Assembly (NCBI RefSeq): GCF_964036595.1
Contig: NZ_OZ038523.1
Coordinates: 3,168,501 to 3,232,500 of the forward strand
Source of the DNA: Tenacibaculum sp. 190524A05c
GTDB lineage: Bacteria > Bacteroidota > Bacteroidia > Flavobacteriales > Flavobacteriaceae
DNA length: 64,000 nucleotides
Reading direction: 5' to 3'
Shown here: in pieces, positions 51,694 through 61,831 of the stretch
How positions within the stretch are numbered: the first letter of the stretch is position 1
How the letters are laid out: each line of letters starts with the position of its first letter
The notes under the pieces: generated by a model
Database searches by the model: none
Seen by the model: only the letters and a program-made list of their open reading frames with translations
What the model was told of the DNA's origin: nothing
Program-made: the position numbers and the translations under genes

Positions 51694-53328
51694 TTACAAC
51701 TTAAATATCTTATGGCTTTCGGTATTTCCACCACTTTCAACTTGTAAAAAGTATAAGCCAGTTGCTAGTTTAGGAAGGTCGATTAAAGCACTATTATTTG
51801 CAGTTTCTTTTTGTCCTTGTGTAATAAGACTTCCGCTTTTACTGAACAATTTATACTGTAGGCCTGGTTGTTCTTTGAGAGAATTCAAACTAATTTGATC
51901 TACAAACGGATTTGGATATATAAACCAATCTTTACGTCTATCAATTCCAGGTTGTTCCAAAATATCTTTTACACATCCTTTTGGGATAGAAAATTCACTT
52001 TTAATAACTTTAGGTATTTTATCTCCAATAAAGCTCGTATTGATACTATGGTTGAAGAATGTATTATCAATAACGGAATCTGAAGCACCTAAGAAATCCT
52101 GTAGAAGAGTTGTTAAAGTTTGACGATAATCGTACTGAATAGTTTCTAGTTGGTAATTGTTATCATCTGTAGCTTCAGAAAGATCAACATTAGTTCCAGA
52201 AACTCCACCTAATACAGGCTTTCCGAAAACAAACATCGGTGCAATTTCACCATGATCTGTTCCTAAATTACCATTTTCTTTTGCCTTTCTTCCAAACTCC
52301 GAGTAGGTTAAACCAACTACATCTTCTCCTAAAGATTGATCATTTAAATCTTTCATGAAAGCTTCAATTGCAGTAGAAACTTCATTTAATAATTCGTAAT
52401 GTTTACCTTTTACATCTCCACTTTCTTGATTTTGATTGTTGTGTGTATCAAAACCACCAATGCTAACCATATATACCTTGGATTGTAAGCCGCCACTAAT
52501 TAATCTCGCTACAGTTTTTAATTGATCAGATAGGTTGTTGTCTTCGTAAGTAACTTCGTTTTTACCTGCGTTAAAAGCATCCGAAATTGACTTAGAGTAT
52601 TTGTTAGAGATGTTGTTTACATCGATAATATATTTCAGCTCTTCTCCGAAGTGAGAGTTTGGAATATTTGTTGGAGCTTGGCCACCTAATCCACTAATCT
52701 CCGTAAAGAATCCAGCAGGGTCTTGACCAGTAATATTTATGGATAATCCATGTTCTTCAGCACCATGGAATCCTAATTCAGTTTTTCCATTACCAATTTG
52801 TACTCCTAAAGGATATGCTTCTTCAACTTCTTCTGGATAAAAATTTTCCATGAATCGTCCAATCCAACCAGAATCTTTTCCGTTATTCCAACTGTTACCG
52901 TCATTTCCTGTTGAATAGATGTCTTTTGAGGCAAAGTGACTTTTATTTTGAGAAGGATATCCTACAGATTGTAAAATTCGTAATTCACCTTGGTCATAAA
53001 GAGATTTAAAGCCTGTTAATGCAGGATGTAATCCCAATTGTTGATTTTCAGGTAAAGTCCCGTCTAATCGAATAAATCCATTAGCTCCAGAATTTGGTAT
53101 CCTTAATGTAGGACGTAAATTCGCGTATTGGTCGTATGCATTTATTGGTATTGTTGTATTTAATCCGTCGTTTCCGCCGACAAGATTAACAAGAACTAAT
53201 TTTCTATTTGATATATCTCCACAGTCAATATCAAGATCTATTGTTTTCAACATTGCTTTAAGTTCAAAAGGCATTAAACCTAAGGCAGTAGTTGTTGATG
53301 CTAGTTTTATGAAATTTCTTCTTTTCAT
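51694..53328 (-). CDS. DUF1501 secreted protein with T9SS-like C-terminus
   Basis: 544 residues. The start MKRRNFIKLASTTTALGLMP is a Tat-like twin-Arg signal. DUF1501 motifs: NLVGGNDGLNTTIP, YSEFGRKAKENG and DHGEIAPMFVFG, an alkaline-phosphatase-like fold. The last 80 residues (DWFIYPNPFVDQISLNSL to GGNTESHKIFKL) are a type IX sorting domain. Pairs with the DUF1800 gene just upstream; function of these pairs is not settled. Confidence 0.88.
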   Translation of the reverse strand: MKRRNFIKLASTTTALGLMPFELKAMLKTIDLDIDCGDISNRKLVLVNLVGGNDGLNTTIPINAYDQYANLRPTLRIPNSGANGFIRLDGTLPENQQLGLHPALTGFKSLYDQGELRILQSVGYPSQNKSHFASKDIYSTGNDGNSWNNGKDSGWIGRFMENFYPEEVEEAYPLGVQIGNGKTELGFHGAEEHGLSINITGQDPAGFFTEISGLGGQAPTNIPNSHFGEELKYIIDVNNISNKYSKSISDAFNAGKNEVTYEDNNLSDQLKTVARLISGGLQSKVYMVSIGGFDTHNNQNQESGDVKGKHYELLNEVSTAIEAFMKDLNDQSLGEDVVGLTYSEFGRKAKENGNLGTDHGEIAPMFVFGKPVLGGVSGTNVDLSEATDDNNYQLETIQYDYRQTLTTLLQDFLGASDSVIDNTFFNHSINTSFIGDKIPKVIKSEFSIPKGCVKDILEQPGIDRRKDWFIYPNPFVDQISLNSLKEQPGLQYKLFSKSGSLITQGQKETANNSALIDLPKLATGLYFLQVESGGNTESHKIFKL

Positions 53329-53353
53329 GAGAGTAAGTTTAGGGGATGATACT

Positions 53354-54979
53354 TTACATTATTTGGAATTCAGCGGCATTAATCATTTGGATAATTAAGG
53401 CATTTAATCTGGATTTTACGACTGTGTCGTCACCAGATCCTGTATAGCCTAACCAAGCATTGGTCCAATAATAATCAGGAAAACCTTCAAGTAAGTTTTG
53501 AGCAAAATATGCTTTACGTTCATCGCTAATAGGTTCCGGATATAATAAATCAGCAAGCTCTGTAATTAAATCAGTGGCATATGAAGGCTCATTGATGTTA
53601 TTTTGAACAAACTCTACAATATTTAATTCTACGTTAATTCTGTTGTTATACCTGATTTTATTTCTTCCTGTTAATAAACTCTCTATTAATTTATAACGGG
53701 CAAGTACTGTATTCGAAGAAAACCAATGTCTATCAAAATCTGGACTTTGGTAATGAGCTGGGTAACCAGCTACAGAATCAGGTGCCCATAGAGCCATTCC
53801 AGCAGCACTTAAATAGAAACGATATAAGAAATCAAAAAATCTAAAAAAATCTTCTGACTCCGTAACTGGATCTGGAATATCTATTTTAAAGAAAGAAATT
53901 AATTCATTACAAATTTGAAGCGGACTTTTAATAATACTTCCAATAATTTCATCCGAATTATCAGCGTCATCTAAATCATAAAAATGTTTAGAAGTCAATA
54001 AAGTTTTTAAAATCGGTAAAATTTCGTAATTATCAGTTTGTAATTGCTGAGCTAATGGTTTGATAACATTTTCTTCTACTTCATCTTCCCATTCACTTTT
54101 TACGAAGTAACGATATAATTTTCTTACAAATGAAATAGCAGTTGCTTCCTTACTGAAAACCATTTCAACAAAATTATCTAGTTCTTGAGCAATGCCTTCT
54201 TCTGTGTCACTACCTGTAATTACGGTGTCATCAAAAGCATAACTAAAGGTCTTGTCCTCTTTGTCGTGTCTAAATGTATCAATTCGACCCATAGGCAGAT
54301 TAGTATCTGAGTCTATGTTAGTTCGGTCGTATTGAGTTTTTATTCCTGAAAAGACTTTAGCGGCTTGTTGTACATCTAATTCTGTATAATTGGTATAATC
54401 GCCATTTCCAACTTGTTCAGCTTTTAAAATGGTGAAGAGTTCTAGAAACTCTCTAGCGTAGTTTTCATTTGGGTTATTTGCGTTGTTCTTTGTATTGTCT
54501 AAATAATCTAACATTGAGTTGTCATAAGTTATTTTTTTAGACATTGTTTTAAGATTACCAAAAGCATAATGTTCTAATAATCTCATGTGGTCATAAAAAT
54601 GAACTGAACTACCAGCATTGAATTTTGAAACCGTAAAAGACGTGTGTAAAAAGAACGTCATTTTTTGTTTTAAAGAATTCTGATGAAGTCCATTGTAAAG
54701 CCACCAATAAGCAACATATATTTTTTTTCTGAACTGACCATCTAAGGAGCTTCCATCTGGTGAGGATGTCCAAAATCCATGAGGATTATCTTCTGGTTTA
54801 TGATCGTAGGGTTCAGATAATTTAGTACTCTGTGTTGTGATTAGCTTATCAAAAGCTTGTTCGGGAGTAAGATTAGAAAACTCTAAGAGCGTTTCTTTAG
54901 TGTAATTAAAAGAGGTTCTCCGAAGTAGGTGTTTCGCATTTCGAAGACCTAGAGCTTGGGTGTGTTGATCTAATGTCAT
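53354..54979 (-). CDS. DUF1800 family protein
   Basis: 541 residues, typical for DUF1800: HLLRRTSFNYT near the start, FLHTSFTVSKFNAGSS, NSMLDYLDNTKN, NENYAREFLELFTI and FSGIKT. No obvious signal peptide. Always found next to DUF1501 genes; here 25 bp upstream of it in the same operon. Confidence 0.85.
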   Translation of the reverse strand: MTLDQHTQALGLRNAKHLLRRTSFNYTKETLLEFSNLTPEQAFDKLITTQSTKLSEPYDHKPEDNPHGFWTSSPDGSSLDGQFRKKIYVAYWWLYNGLHQNSLKQKMTFFLHTSFTVSKFNAGSSVHFYDHMRLLEHYAFGNLKTMSKKITYDNSMLDYLDNTKNNANNPNENYAREFLELFTILKAEQVGNGDYTNYTELDVQQAAKVFSGIKTQYDRTNIDSDTNLPMGRIDTFRHDKEDKTFSYAFDDTVITGSDTEEGIAQELDNFVEMVFSKEATAISFVRKLYRYFVKSEWEDEVEENVIKPLAQQLQTDNYEILPILKTLLTSKHFYDLDDADNSDEIIGSIIKSPLQICNELISFFKIDIPDPVTESEDFFRFFDFLYRFYLSAAGMALWAPDSVAGYPAHYQSPDFDRHWFSSNTVLARYKLIESLLTGRNKIRYNNRINVELNIVEFVQNNINEPSYATDLITELADLLYPEPISDERKAYFAQNLLEGFPDYYWTNAWLGYTGSGDDTVVKSRLNALIIQMINAAEFQIM

Positions 54980-55072
54980 TTTTAGGGGATTTGTAAATGT
55001 ATTTTTCTGATTTCAAATAGATTATATGTGTAAAAAATACTTATTAAAAATAAGCATTTTCTTCTTAAACGA

Positions 55073-55107
55073 AAAAAGACCGGATATATTTCCGGCCTTT
55101 TCATTTT
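55073..55107. terminator. terminator after pruA
   Basis: AAAAGACCGGA pairs with TCCGGCCTTTT (one mismatch), with T-runs on both strands. Confidence 0.65.
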
Positions 55108-55124
55108 TTTAAAATATTAAAATC

Positions 55125-56750
55125 TTATCCTAAAAATGGATAGCGATAATCAGATGGAGAAACAAAAGTTTCTTTGATTAATCTTGGAGATACCCATCTT
55201 AATAAGTTTTGAGCAGATCCTGCTTTATCGTTTGTTCCAGAAGCTCTAGCTCCACCAAATGGTTGTTGTCCTACAACTGCTCCAGTTGGTTTGTCATTAA
55301 TATAGAAGTTTCCAGCACAGTTTTCTAAAGCTTTTGTTGCTTCAGCAATTGCATATCTATCAGTTGAAAAGATAGCACCTGTTAAAGCATATTCAGATGT
55401 TCCATCAACTAATTTTAAAGTTTCAGCCCAGTTTTCATCCTCGTATACATAAATAGTTACAACAGGACCGAATAACTCAGTACACATTGTAGTGTATTTA
55501 GGGTCTTTAGCTAAAATAACAGTTGGTTGAATAAAGTATCCTTTTGATTTATCATAAGAACCACCAGCTATAATTTCTGCGTCTTTATCTTCTTTTGCTT
55601 GGTCAATATACTTCGCAAGTTTGTCAAAAGATCCTTCGTGAATTACTGCAGTAATAAAGTTACCCATATCTTCAGGAGAACCCATTTTAAATGAAGCGAT
55701 ATCTTCTTTAACATATCCTAAAACTTCATCAGCCATAGATTTTGGTAAATACACTCTTGAAGCTGCTGAACATTTTTGTCCTTGGAATTCAAAAGCACCA
55801 CGACTAATACCGGTAGCAACTTGTTTTGGATTAGCAGATGGATGAGCAACGATAAAATCTTTACCACCAGTTTCCCCTACGATTCTTGGATATGTTTTAT
55901 AAGTATGGATGTTTTCTCCAATCTTTTTCCAAAGTTCTTTGAATACATATGTAGAACCTGTAAAGTGTAATCCAGCAAAATCAGGAGAAGATAAAACTAC
56001 TTCTGTAATTTCTACAGGATCTCCATAGATAACGTTAATTACTCCGTCAGGTAACCCAGCTTCCTTGAATACGTCAACAATTACTTTTGCTGAGAAAATT
56101 TGGCTATCAGAAGGTTTCCAAACTACAGTATTACCCATCATTGCTGCTGAAGCAGGTAAGTTTGCCGCAATAGCAGTAAAGTTGAATGGAGTAATTGCAT
56201 ATACAAATCCTTCTAACGGTCTGTATTCAACTCTGTTCCAAATTCCGTCATCAGAATTTGGTTGTTCTGCATAGATTTCAGACATGTACTCTACGTTAAA
56301 ACGTAAAAAGTCGATTAACTCACATGCAGCGTCAATTTCAGCTTGGTGAACCGTTTTAGATTGTGCAATCATTGTAGAAGCATTCATTTTTGCTCTATAT
56401 GGACCAGCAATTAATTCTGCGGCGCGTAAAAAGATTGCAGCTCTTTGTTCCCATGGCATTTGAGACCATTTAACTCGAGCTTCTAAAGCACTATCAATAG
56501 CTTTTTGAGCATGATTTTTATCTCCGATATGATATTGTCCAACAACGTGTTGGTGATCGTGAGGAGGAGTCATGTTTCTAGTGTTTCCAGTTCTTACTTC
56601 TTCGTTCCCAATATACATTGGTACGTCAACAGAACCGTTAAAATATGTTTTGTATTGTTGTGAAACACTTTCTCTTTCAGGAGAACCAGGAGCGTATCCT
56701 TTAACAGGTTCGTTTACTGCAACTGGAACATTGAAAAATCCTTTTCCCAT
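55125..56750 (-). CDS. pruA: L-glutamate gamma-semialdehyde dehydrogenase (P5C dehydrogenase)
   Basis: 541 residues. The catalytic Cys is in FQGQKCSAASRVYLP and the general-base Glu in RIVGETGGKDF; AITPFNFTAIAANLP and NDKPTGAVVGQQPFGG mark the PruA class. Oxidises proline-derived semialdehyde to glutamate with NAD+. No proline dehydrogenase gene is adjacent, so the pathway is split. Confidence 0.96.
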   Translation of the reverse strand: MGKGFFNVPVAVNEPVKGYAPGSPERESVSQQYKTYFNGSVDVPMYIGNEEVRTGNTRNMTPPHDHQHVVGQYHIGDKNHAQKAIDSALEARVKWSQMPWEQRAAIFLRAAELIAGPYRAKMNASTMIAQSKTVHQAEIDAACELIDFLRFNVEYMSEIYAEQPNSDDGIWNRVEYRPLEGFVYAITPFNFTAIAANLPASAAMMGNTVVWKPSDSQIFSAKVIVDVFKEAGLPDGVINVIYGDPVEITEVVLSSPDFAGLHFTGSTYVFKELWKKIGENIHTYKTYPRIVGETGGKDFIVAHPSANPKQVATGISRGAFEFQGQKCSAASRVYLPKSMADEVLGYVKEDIASFKMGSPEDMGNFITAVIHEGSFDKLAKYIDQAKEDKDAEIIAGGSYDKSKGYFIQPTVILAKDPKYTTMCTELFGPVVTIYVYEDENWAETLKLVDGTSEYALTGAIFSTDRYAIAEATKALENCAGNFYINDKPTGAVVGQQPFGGARASGTNDKAGSAQNLLRWVSPRLIKETFVSPSDYRYPFLG

Positions 56751-56883
56751 GGTTGTTTGTTTATTGAATTTATATATGATAATTTTGGTTTAGCAAATGT
56801 ACAATTTTTAGGGTGTTTTTTGTAAAGTTTCTATTTTACAACCCACAAATAAAATTGTAATAACAAATTTTAAATAAAACTGA

Positions 56884-57645
56884 ATGTGTACAGTAACTTA
56901 TTTGCCGTTAGGAGGAGATGATTTTATTTTTACATCTAATAGGGATGAAAGTCCAATGAGAAGTACTATTGAGCCTAATGAATATGTTGAAGATAATGTT
57001 GTGTTAACCTATCCTAAAGATGAATTGGCAGGTGGTACATGGATTGGTTTAAGTGATAAAAAGAGATTAGTTTGTTTGCTTAATGGAGGTTATGAAATTC
57101 ATGAAAGAGAAGCTTCTTATAGAGTGAGCAGAGGTGTTATTGTAAAAGAAGTTTTAAAATCTGATGATGCTGTGAGTTTTATCGAAAACTTGGATTTACA
57201 AGGGGTTGAACCCTTCACTATTGTTATGTTGGATTGGGAAAATGAATTGAATGCATATGAGTTGGTTTGGACCAGTACCCAAAAAGATTTCCGAAAATTA
57301 GAGAATAAACCGCATATTTGGTCGAGCTCAACACTTTATACTCAAGAGATGAAAAATATGAGAAAAGAGTGGTTTGCTGATTGGTTAATAAATAGAGATT
57401 CATTCAAACAATCTGAGGTTTTAAAATTCCATTTAGATGATTCAAAAGGGGAAGAAGTGTCTCTTAAAATGAAACGACCATTTGTTGAAACCGTAAGTGT
57501 TACTTCGATCACAAAGAATAATGGTGATTTAGAGTTGAAATATTACGATGTTTTGAAAGATAAAACTTCAATTATATCTCATCAGAATAAAGCAAAAGAC
57601 AAAGCTCCAACAAAGGTAATTCCTATAGCAGCTAAAAACATGTAA
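56884..57645 (+). CDS. NRDE/TANGO2 family protein
   Basis: 253 residues beginning MCTVTYLPLGGDDFIFTSNRDE, the Ntn-hydrolase-like start of the NRDE (T10/TANGO2) family with Cys2 and the NRDE motif at about 18-21. Biochemical function is not established. Its 3' end overlaps the convergent DUF3667 gene by 64 bp. Confidence 0.85.
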   Translation: MCTVTYLPLGGDDFIFTSNRDESPMRSTIEPNEYVEDNVVLTYPKDELAGGTWIGLSDKKRLVCLLNGGYEIHEREASYRVSRGVIVKEVLKSDDAVSFIENLDLQGVEPFTIVMLDWENELNAYELVWTSTQKDFRKLENKPHIWSSSTLYTQEMKNMRKEWFADWLINRDSFKQSEVLKFHLDDSKGEEVSLKMKRPFVETVSVTSITKNNGDLELKYYDVLKDKTSIISHQNKAKDKAPTKVIPIAAKNM

Positions 57646-58667
57646 ACCATATTTACCAAGCAAAACTTTAAGAATGTCTTAATGTAACCTTGTCGGTAAA
57701 ACTTTTTCATTGCTATGTATAGATAGAGGAGAAATAGTCCTGTGAAAATTCCAATACTAGTGTCTTCTGTAAAAAAGTTTACAATCATTAACAGTGTGAT
57801 TAATAAAAAGAAGACTGTTTGAGTGTGGAAAACAAAGATTAAATGTTCCACATAAGTGTACTTCCTTCTAAGGTAGAATAACTTTAAAGCCAAAGTGAAA
57901 ATAGGAAGTAGTATGAACAAAGAAACTGATCCATAGGACAGCATTTTACTCACAAATTCCATTCTTTTTCCTTTTTCAGTTTTAAATGAATTTACAAGTT
58001 TAGCTCTATCATAGAAAAATCGGTTCCAAAATGTATTCTCGTATTCCAAACTATCTAAGGCCGAATGTACATCTAGGTTTGGATATTTATTGTGAAGTTT
58101 AATAAAACTGTCTAACCTTGTATCTCCACCAAGTGAAATTGCAGGAGTATTATTGTTAAACTTAAGAGAGTCGTTAACATTAAGGTTGAGTTTCTTTGCT
58201 AGTTCTTTTTGCGTCGAGTCTAAAGGAATTTGTGTATTCGCAATTTCCTGTTTTATTATACTATTGATGGAATCAATATCAATTTGTTTTTCAGTAGAAA
58301 CTGAAGGTTTTCTATTTAAGTTTTGAAAGTTATTTACGGTTTGGTTTATTCCATAAATAAGAAAAAATATAATCGAAGCAGTTATGTAAAAACGAAATGG
58401 ATTCGCATATCGCTCTCTCTTTCCATTGATGTAATCAAGAGATATTTTTCCTGGTTTTATGATTAATGTAAATAATGTTCTCCAGAATTTTGTGTCCCAA
58501 GAAAAGAATCCAGCGAAAACTTCTTTAATAAAATTGCCAAAAGTGATTTTGTTTCCTTTGTTTTTTTGCCCGCAATTTGGGCAAAATAATTCATGTCCGG
58601 CAAAAGGAAATCCACAATTTAAACAGTTAGTGTCTTTAATTACAGCTAGCTTGTTATTTTTAGCCAT
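57582..58667 (-). CDS. DUF3667 membrane protein with zinc ribbon
   Basis: 361 residues. N-terminal zinc ribbon CLNCGFPFAGHELFCPNCGQ, then ITFGNFIKEVFAGFFSWDTKFW and five or so membrane helices (YITASIIFFLIYGI, GSVSLFILLPIFTLALKLF, TQTVFFLLITLLMIVNF). Matches DUF3667, function unknown. ApaG starts directly before it. Confidence 0.85.
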   Translation of the reverse strand: MAKNNKLAVIKDTNCLNCGFPFAGHELFCPNCGQKNKGNKITFGNFIKEVFAGFFSWDTKFWRTLFTLIIKPGKISLDYINGKRERYANPFRFYITASIIFFLIYGINQTVNNFQNLNRKPSVSTEKQIDIDSINSIIKQEIANTQIPLDSTQKELAKKLNLNVNDSLKFNNNTPAISLGGDTRLDSFIKLHNKYPNLDVHSALDSLEYENTFWNRFFYDRAKLVNSFKTEKGKRMEFVSKMLSYGSVSLFILLPIFTLALKLFYLRRKYTYVEHLIFVFHTQTVFFLLITLLMIVNFFTEDTSIGIFTGLFLLYLYIAMKKFYRQGYIKTFLKFCLVNMVYMFLAAIGITFVGALSFALF

Positions 58668-59054
58668 TTAATTTAGAGTAGGTGTAGTTGTTAGTTGAAA
58701 AGTAGGGATTTCTACAAGAAATTCCTTATTATTTTTGAGGTTAATCATTTTATAACTTCCAGACATTGATCCGACGGAAGAAATCAAAAAACAATTCGAT
58801 CTATAATTATATTCTTCATTTGGTTTTATCACTGGAGTTTGTCCTACAACACCTTCTCCTTCTACATATTCGGTTTCATTTAAAGAATCATTTATAACCC
58901 AAAAGCGTTCTAATAATTGAACTGTGTCTTTAGAATTATTTTTAATGGTAACGAAATAACTAAATGCATAATGTTGAACATAACCACGATAGATTATACC
59001 ATTATATACAGTCTTTACAGAGATTTTAATTCCTTTAGTTATTTGTTGAAACAT
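58668..59054 (-). CDS. apaG: ApaG-like protein
   Basis: 128 residues, full length for ApaG, an immunoglobulin-like fold. VKTVYNGIIYRGYVQHYAFSYFVTIKN, then LLERFWVINDSLN and VEGEGVVGQTPVI are characteristic. Linked in E. coli to Ap4A and magnesium or cobalt phenotypes; the exact role is open. Directly adjacent to DUF3667. Confidence 0.92.
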   Translation of the reverse strand: MFQQITKGIKISVKTVYNGIIYRGYVQHYAFSYFVTIKNNSKDTVQLLERFWVINDSLNETEYVEGEGVVGQTPVIKPNEEYNYRSNCFLISSVGSMSGSYKMINLKNNKEFLVEIPTFQLTTTPTLN

Positions 59055-59100
59055 ATACTAAAAGTAATCTTTTTTATTGAAAGTTACAACTATGATGCAA

Positions 59101-60318
59101 TTATCGGTTTTGATCAAAGAATCCATTACCAACCCCAATTGCTCTGTAAAATAAAGCTCCGAATGGTTTATAGTACACAATAACAGTATATTCGTTTTCT
59201 GTTTGAAAAAAAGATCCGTTTATTTTAGTAAGATCAATTTTATTGTTTTCATCTAAGGTAACGTATGTGTAATTGTAAAATCCTTGCTTTAAGAGCATAG
59301 ATGCTTCATAAATGTTTTCCTCACTGTTGTATTCCATTTTGTTGCTTCCATTCAATTCAAAGTTATTGTAAGCTCCATAGATGTAAACATCTTTATTTTC
59401 GAAAGGTTCATCTACTTCAAGTGAGAAATGCATCATTGCGTAATCTGCTTCGGTCTCTTCGTTGTCTGCATCAAGTGTGCGAATAATAAAGTTTCCATTA
59501 ATATCTGGATTGTATGTATATGGTCTTGTACTTCTTTCAATATCGGTATATAAATAGTTGTGAAAGAGATCTTCTCTAGTTGTTTTGGCGATATTTACAT
59601 TGGTGTTTCTAATGTATTTATTATCAAAATTTAGAAACTCATTTCCACCTAAAAAATTTGTTCCGTTGGTATAGTTGTAAATCAGTTGATTCGTTCGAAT
59701 AAAAAGAGGTTCTATATCAGTAATAGAAGTTGCCCAATTATTATTTTGAAACAATTGAACTTTAATTTCCTGAACTGGGTTGTTAATATTTAACCCTTTA
59801 TGATTAACAATGAATTGAACAGTTTGTTCGGAATTATTACTAAGAGTATTTCTTCCTCTTAAAACATTTACACCAACAATAGTACGGTTTTCATAGAAAA
59901 CACATCTCCTTGAAAAAACAACTTCATCATCATCATCTAAAACAGAAATTAAATAATTACCGCTTTGAGTAATTACAGTATTTTGATTTGGAATTTGAAT
60001 GTTATAATGCGTATAACTTTGAAGTGTATTAAAGGAATTTGTAACGTTTATGATGTAATTCTGTTCAAATCCGTTGATGTATTGATTTGCTTGTAAATTA
60101 CTCGGTTTCCAATCATAAGTCATATGCTCAACTTTATATTGGTAGTCTTTATTATCGGCATCTAAATCGTCAAAAGTGAGTTCTAAGACGCTACCTAAAG
60201 GAACAATAGGTACTGGCGATCTTTTGTGTAAAGGAACCAATTGGATAGTTTTAATATTTTGACTTTCTGCCTGTAAGCAGAAAATGATTAGAATTAAGAA
60301 GCTTAAGTTTTTTAACAT
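59101..60318 (-). CDS. type IX secretion system plug protein (DUF5103)
   Basis: 405 residues with a signal peptide (LKNLSFLILIIFCLQAESQ). Matches DUF5103, known in Flavobacteria as the plug that gates the T9SS translocon SprA. The pattern VPLGSVLELTFDDLDADNKDYQYKVEHMTYDWKPSN and a C-terminal YKPFGALFYRAIGVG support it. The secreted protein at 51694-53328 would be a client of this system. Confidence 0.85.
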   Translation of the reverse strand: MLKNLSFLILIIFCLQAESQNIKTIQLVPLHKRSPVPIVPLGSVLELTFDDLDADNKDYQYKVEHMTYDWKPSNLQANQYINGFEQNYIINVTNSFNTLQSYTHYNIQIPNQNTVITQSGNYLISVLDDDDEVVFSRRCVFYENRTIVGVNVLRGRNTLSNNSEQTVQFIVNHKGLNINNPVQEIKVQLFQNNNWATSITDIEPLFIRTNQLIYNYTNGTNFLGGNEFLNFDNKYIRNTNVNIAKTTREDLFHNYLYTDIERSTRPYTYNPDINGNFIIRTLDADNEETEADYAMMHFSLEVDEPFENKDVYIYGAYNNFELNGSNKMEYNSEENIYEASMLLKQGFYNYTYVTLDENNKIDLTKINGSFFQTENEYTVIVYYKPFGALFYRAIGVGNGFFDQNR

Positions 60319-60437
60319 AGTAAAACAAAAATATCAAAATGCAAGCCAAATGACAATTATTTATTTAGAATAAATATAAATAAGATGTTATCTGTAAGAT
60401 ATAGCCTCAATTGATTACAAGTCATTTTTTAAATTTT

Positions 60438-60445
60438 TAAATTTG
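60438..60445 (+). promoter_or_regulatory. -7 element of the nqr operon
   Basis: TAAATTTG, exact TAnnTTTG, with TTG at 60411-60413 (24-bp spacing, slightly long) and the nqrA ATG 35 bp downstream. Confidence 0.55.
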
Positions 60446-60480
60446 CATGTTTTTTAAGAAAATCAAATACATTAGTTACT

Positions 60481-61827
60481 ATGTCAAAAGACATCCGTAT
60501 AAAAAAAGGGCTTGACATCAAGCTCGTTGGCGAAGCAAATAAGGTAACTGCCGAACTTTCTTTAGGTAGTGTTTTTGCGGTAAAGCCAGATGATTTTCAC
60601 GGCGTAATTCCTAAAATTTTAGCAAAAGAAGGTACTGAAGTAAAAGCAGGAGAAGCTCTTTTTTACAACAAGAGTGACGAACGTGTTTTATTTCCTAGTC
60701 CGGTAAGTGGTAAAGTAACAGAAATTGTTCGTGGAGCTCGTAGAAAAGTTTTAGAGATTAAAATTACAACTAACGGAACACAGGAGTACAAAGATTTTGG
60801 AAAGGTAGATGTTAACTCAATGTCTGGAGAAGAGGTGAAGAATCACTTATTCAATTCAGGATGTTGGCCATTTATCAAACAACGTCCATATGACATTGTT
60901 GCAAATCCTAATCAAGCACCAAAAGCAATATTTGTTTCTGGTTACAACAGTGCGCCTTTAGCTGCAGATTATGATTACGTATTACAAGGTAAAGAAGCGG
61001 AATTACAAGCTGCTTTAACAGCTTTAACTAAATTAACAGAAGGTAAAGTTCACGTTTCTGTTGGTTCTTCTAGCTCGCCTTTAAGTTCTATGTCAGGAGT
61101 TGAAGTGCATACAGTTTCTGGACCACATCCAGTAGGTAACGTAAGTACTCAAATTGCTCAAGTAAATCCAATTAACAAAGGTGAAGTTGTTTGGGTGGTT
61201 ACACCTCAAGACTTAGTTGTTATCGGAGAGTTATTATTAACTGGAAAGTTAAACGTAACTAGAACTGTTGCTGTGACAGGTTCAAAAATTAATGAGCCAA
61301 AATATGTTACTGTAACTGCTGGAGCTCAAATTGCTGATGTAGTAAAGGGTAATATTACAAATGATAATACTCGAATTATCAGTGGTAACGTATTATCTGG
61401 ATTACAAGTAGATGAGAACGGATTCTTAGGATTTTATGATAATCAAGTTACAGCAATTCCGGAAGGAGACGATTATGAGTTCTTTGGATGGAATAAACCT
61501 GTATTTAATAAAATTTCTACTTCAAGAGCCTTAACATTTTCTTGGTTAACTCCAAAAAAGAAGTACGATTTAAATACAAATACAAACGGAGAGCATAGAG
61601 CATTTGTAGTAACAGGTGCTTATGAAGAAGTATTCCCGTTAGACATTTATCCAATGCAATTATTAAAAGCTTGTATGTATAAAGATCTTGATGAAATGGA
61701 AGGTCTTGGAGCTTATGAAGTTGCACCAGAGGATTTTGCATTAACAGAATTTATTTGTGTATCTAAACAACCGCACCAGAAGATTATTCGCGAAGGTTTA
61801 GATTTAATGATGAAAGAACTAGGATAA
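60481..61827 (+). CDS. nqrA: Na+-translocating NADH:quinone oxidoreductase subunit A
   Basis: 448 residues, family length. The start KDIRIKKGLDIKLVGEANK and GCWPFIKQRPYDIVANPNQ are typical of NqrA, the cytoplasmic quinone-interacting subunit. nqrB follows 4 bp later. Confidence 0.97.
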   Translation: MSKDIRIKKGLDIKLVGEANKVTAELSLGSVFAVKPDDFHGVIPKILAKEGTEVKAGEALFYNKSDERVLFPSPVSGKVTEIVRGARRKVLEIKITTNGTQEYKDFGKVDVNSMSGEEVKNHLFNSGCWPFIKQRPYDIVANPNQAPKAIFVSGYNSAPLAADYDYVLQGKEAELQAALTALTKLTEGKVHVSVGSSSSPLSSMSGVEVHTVSGPHPVGNVSTQIAQVNPINKGEVVWVVTPQDLVVIGELLLTGKLNVTRTVAVTGSKINEPKYVTVTAGAQIADVVKGNITNDNTRIISGNVLSGLQVDENGFLGFYDNQVTAIPEGDDYEFFGWNKPVFNKISTSRALTFSWLTPKKKYDLNTNTNGEHRAFVVTGAYEEVFPLDIYPMQLLKACMYKDLDEMEGLGAYEVAPEDFALTEFICVSKQPHQKIIREGLDLMMKELG

Positions 61828-61831
61828 GATT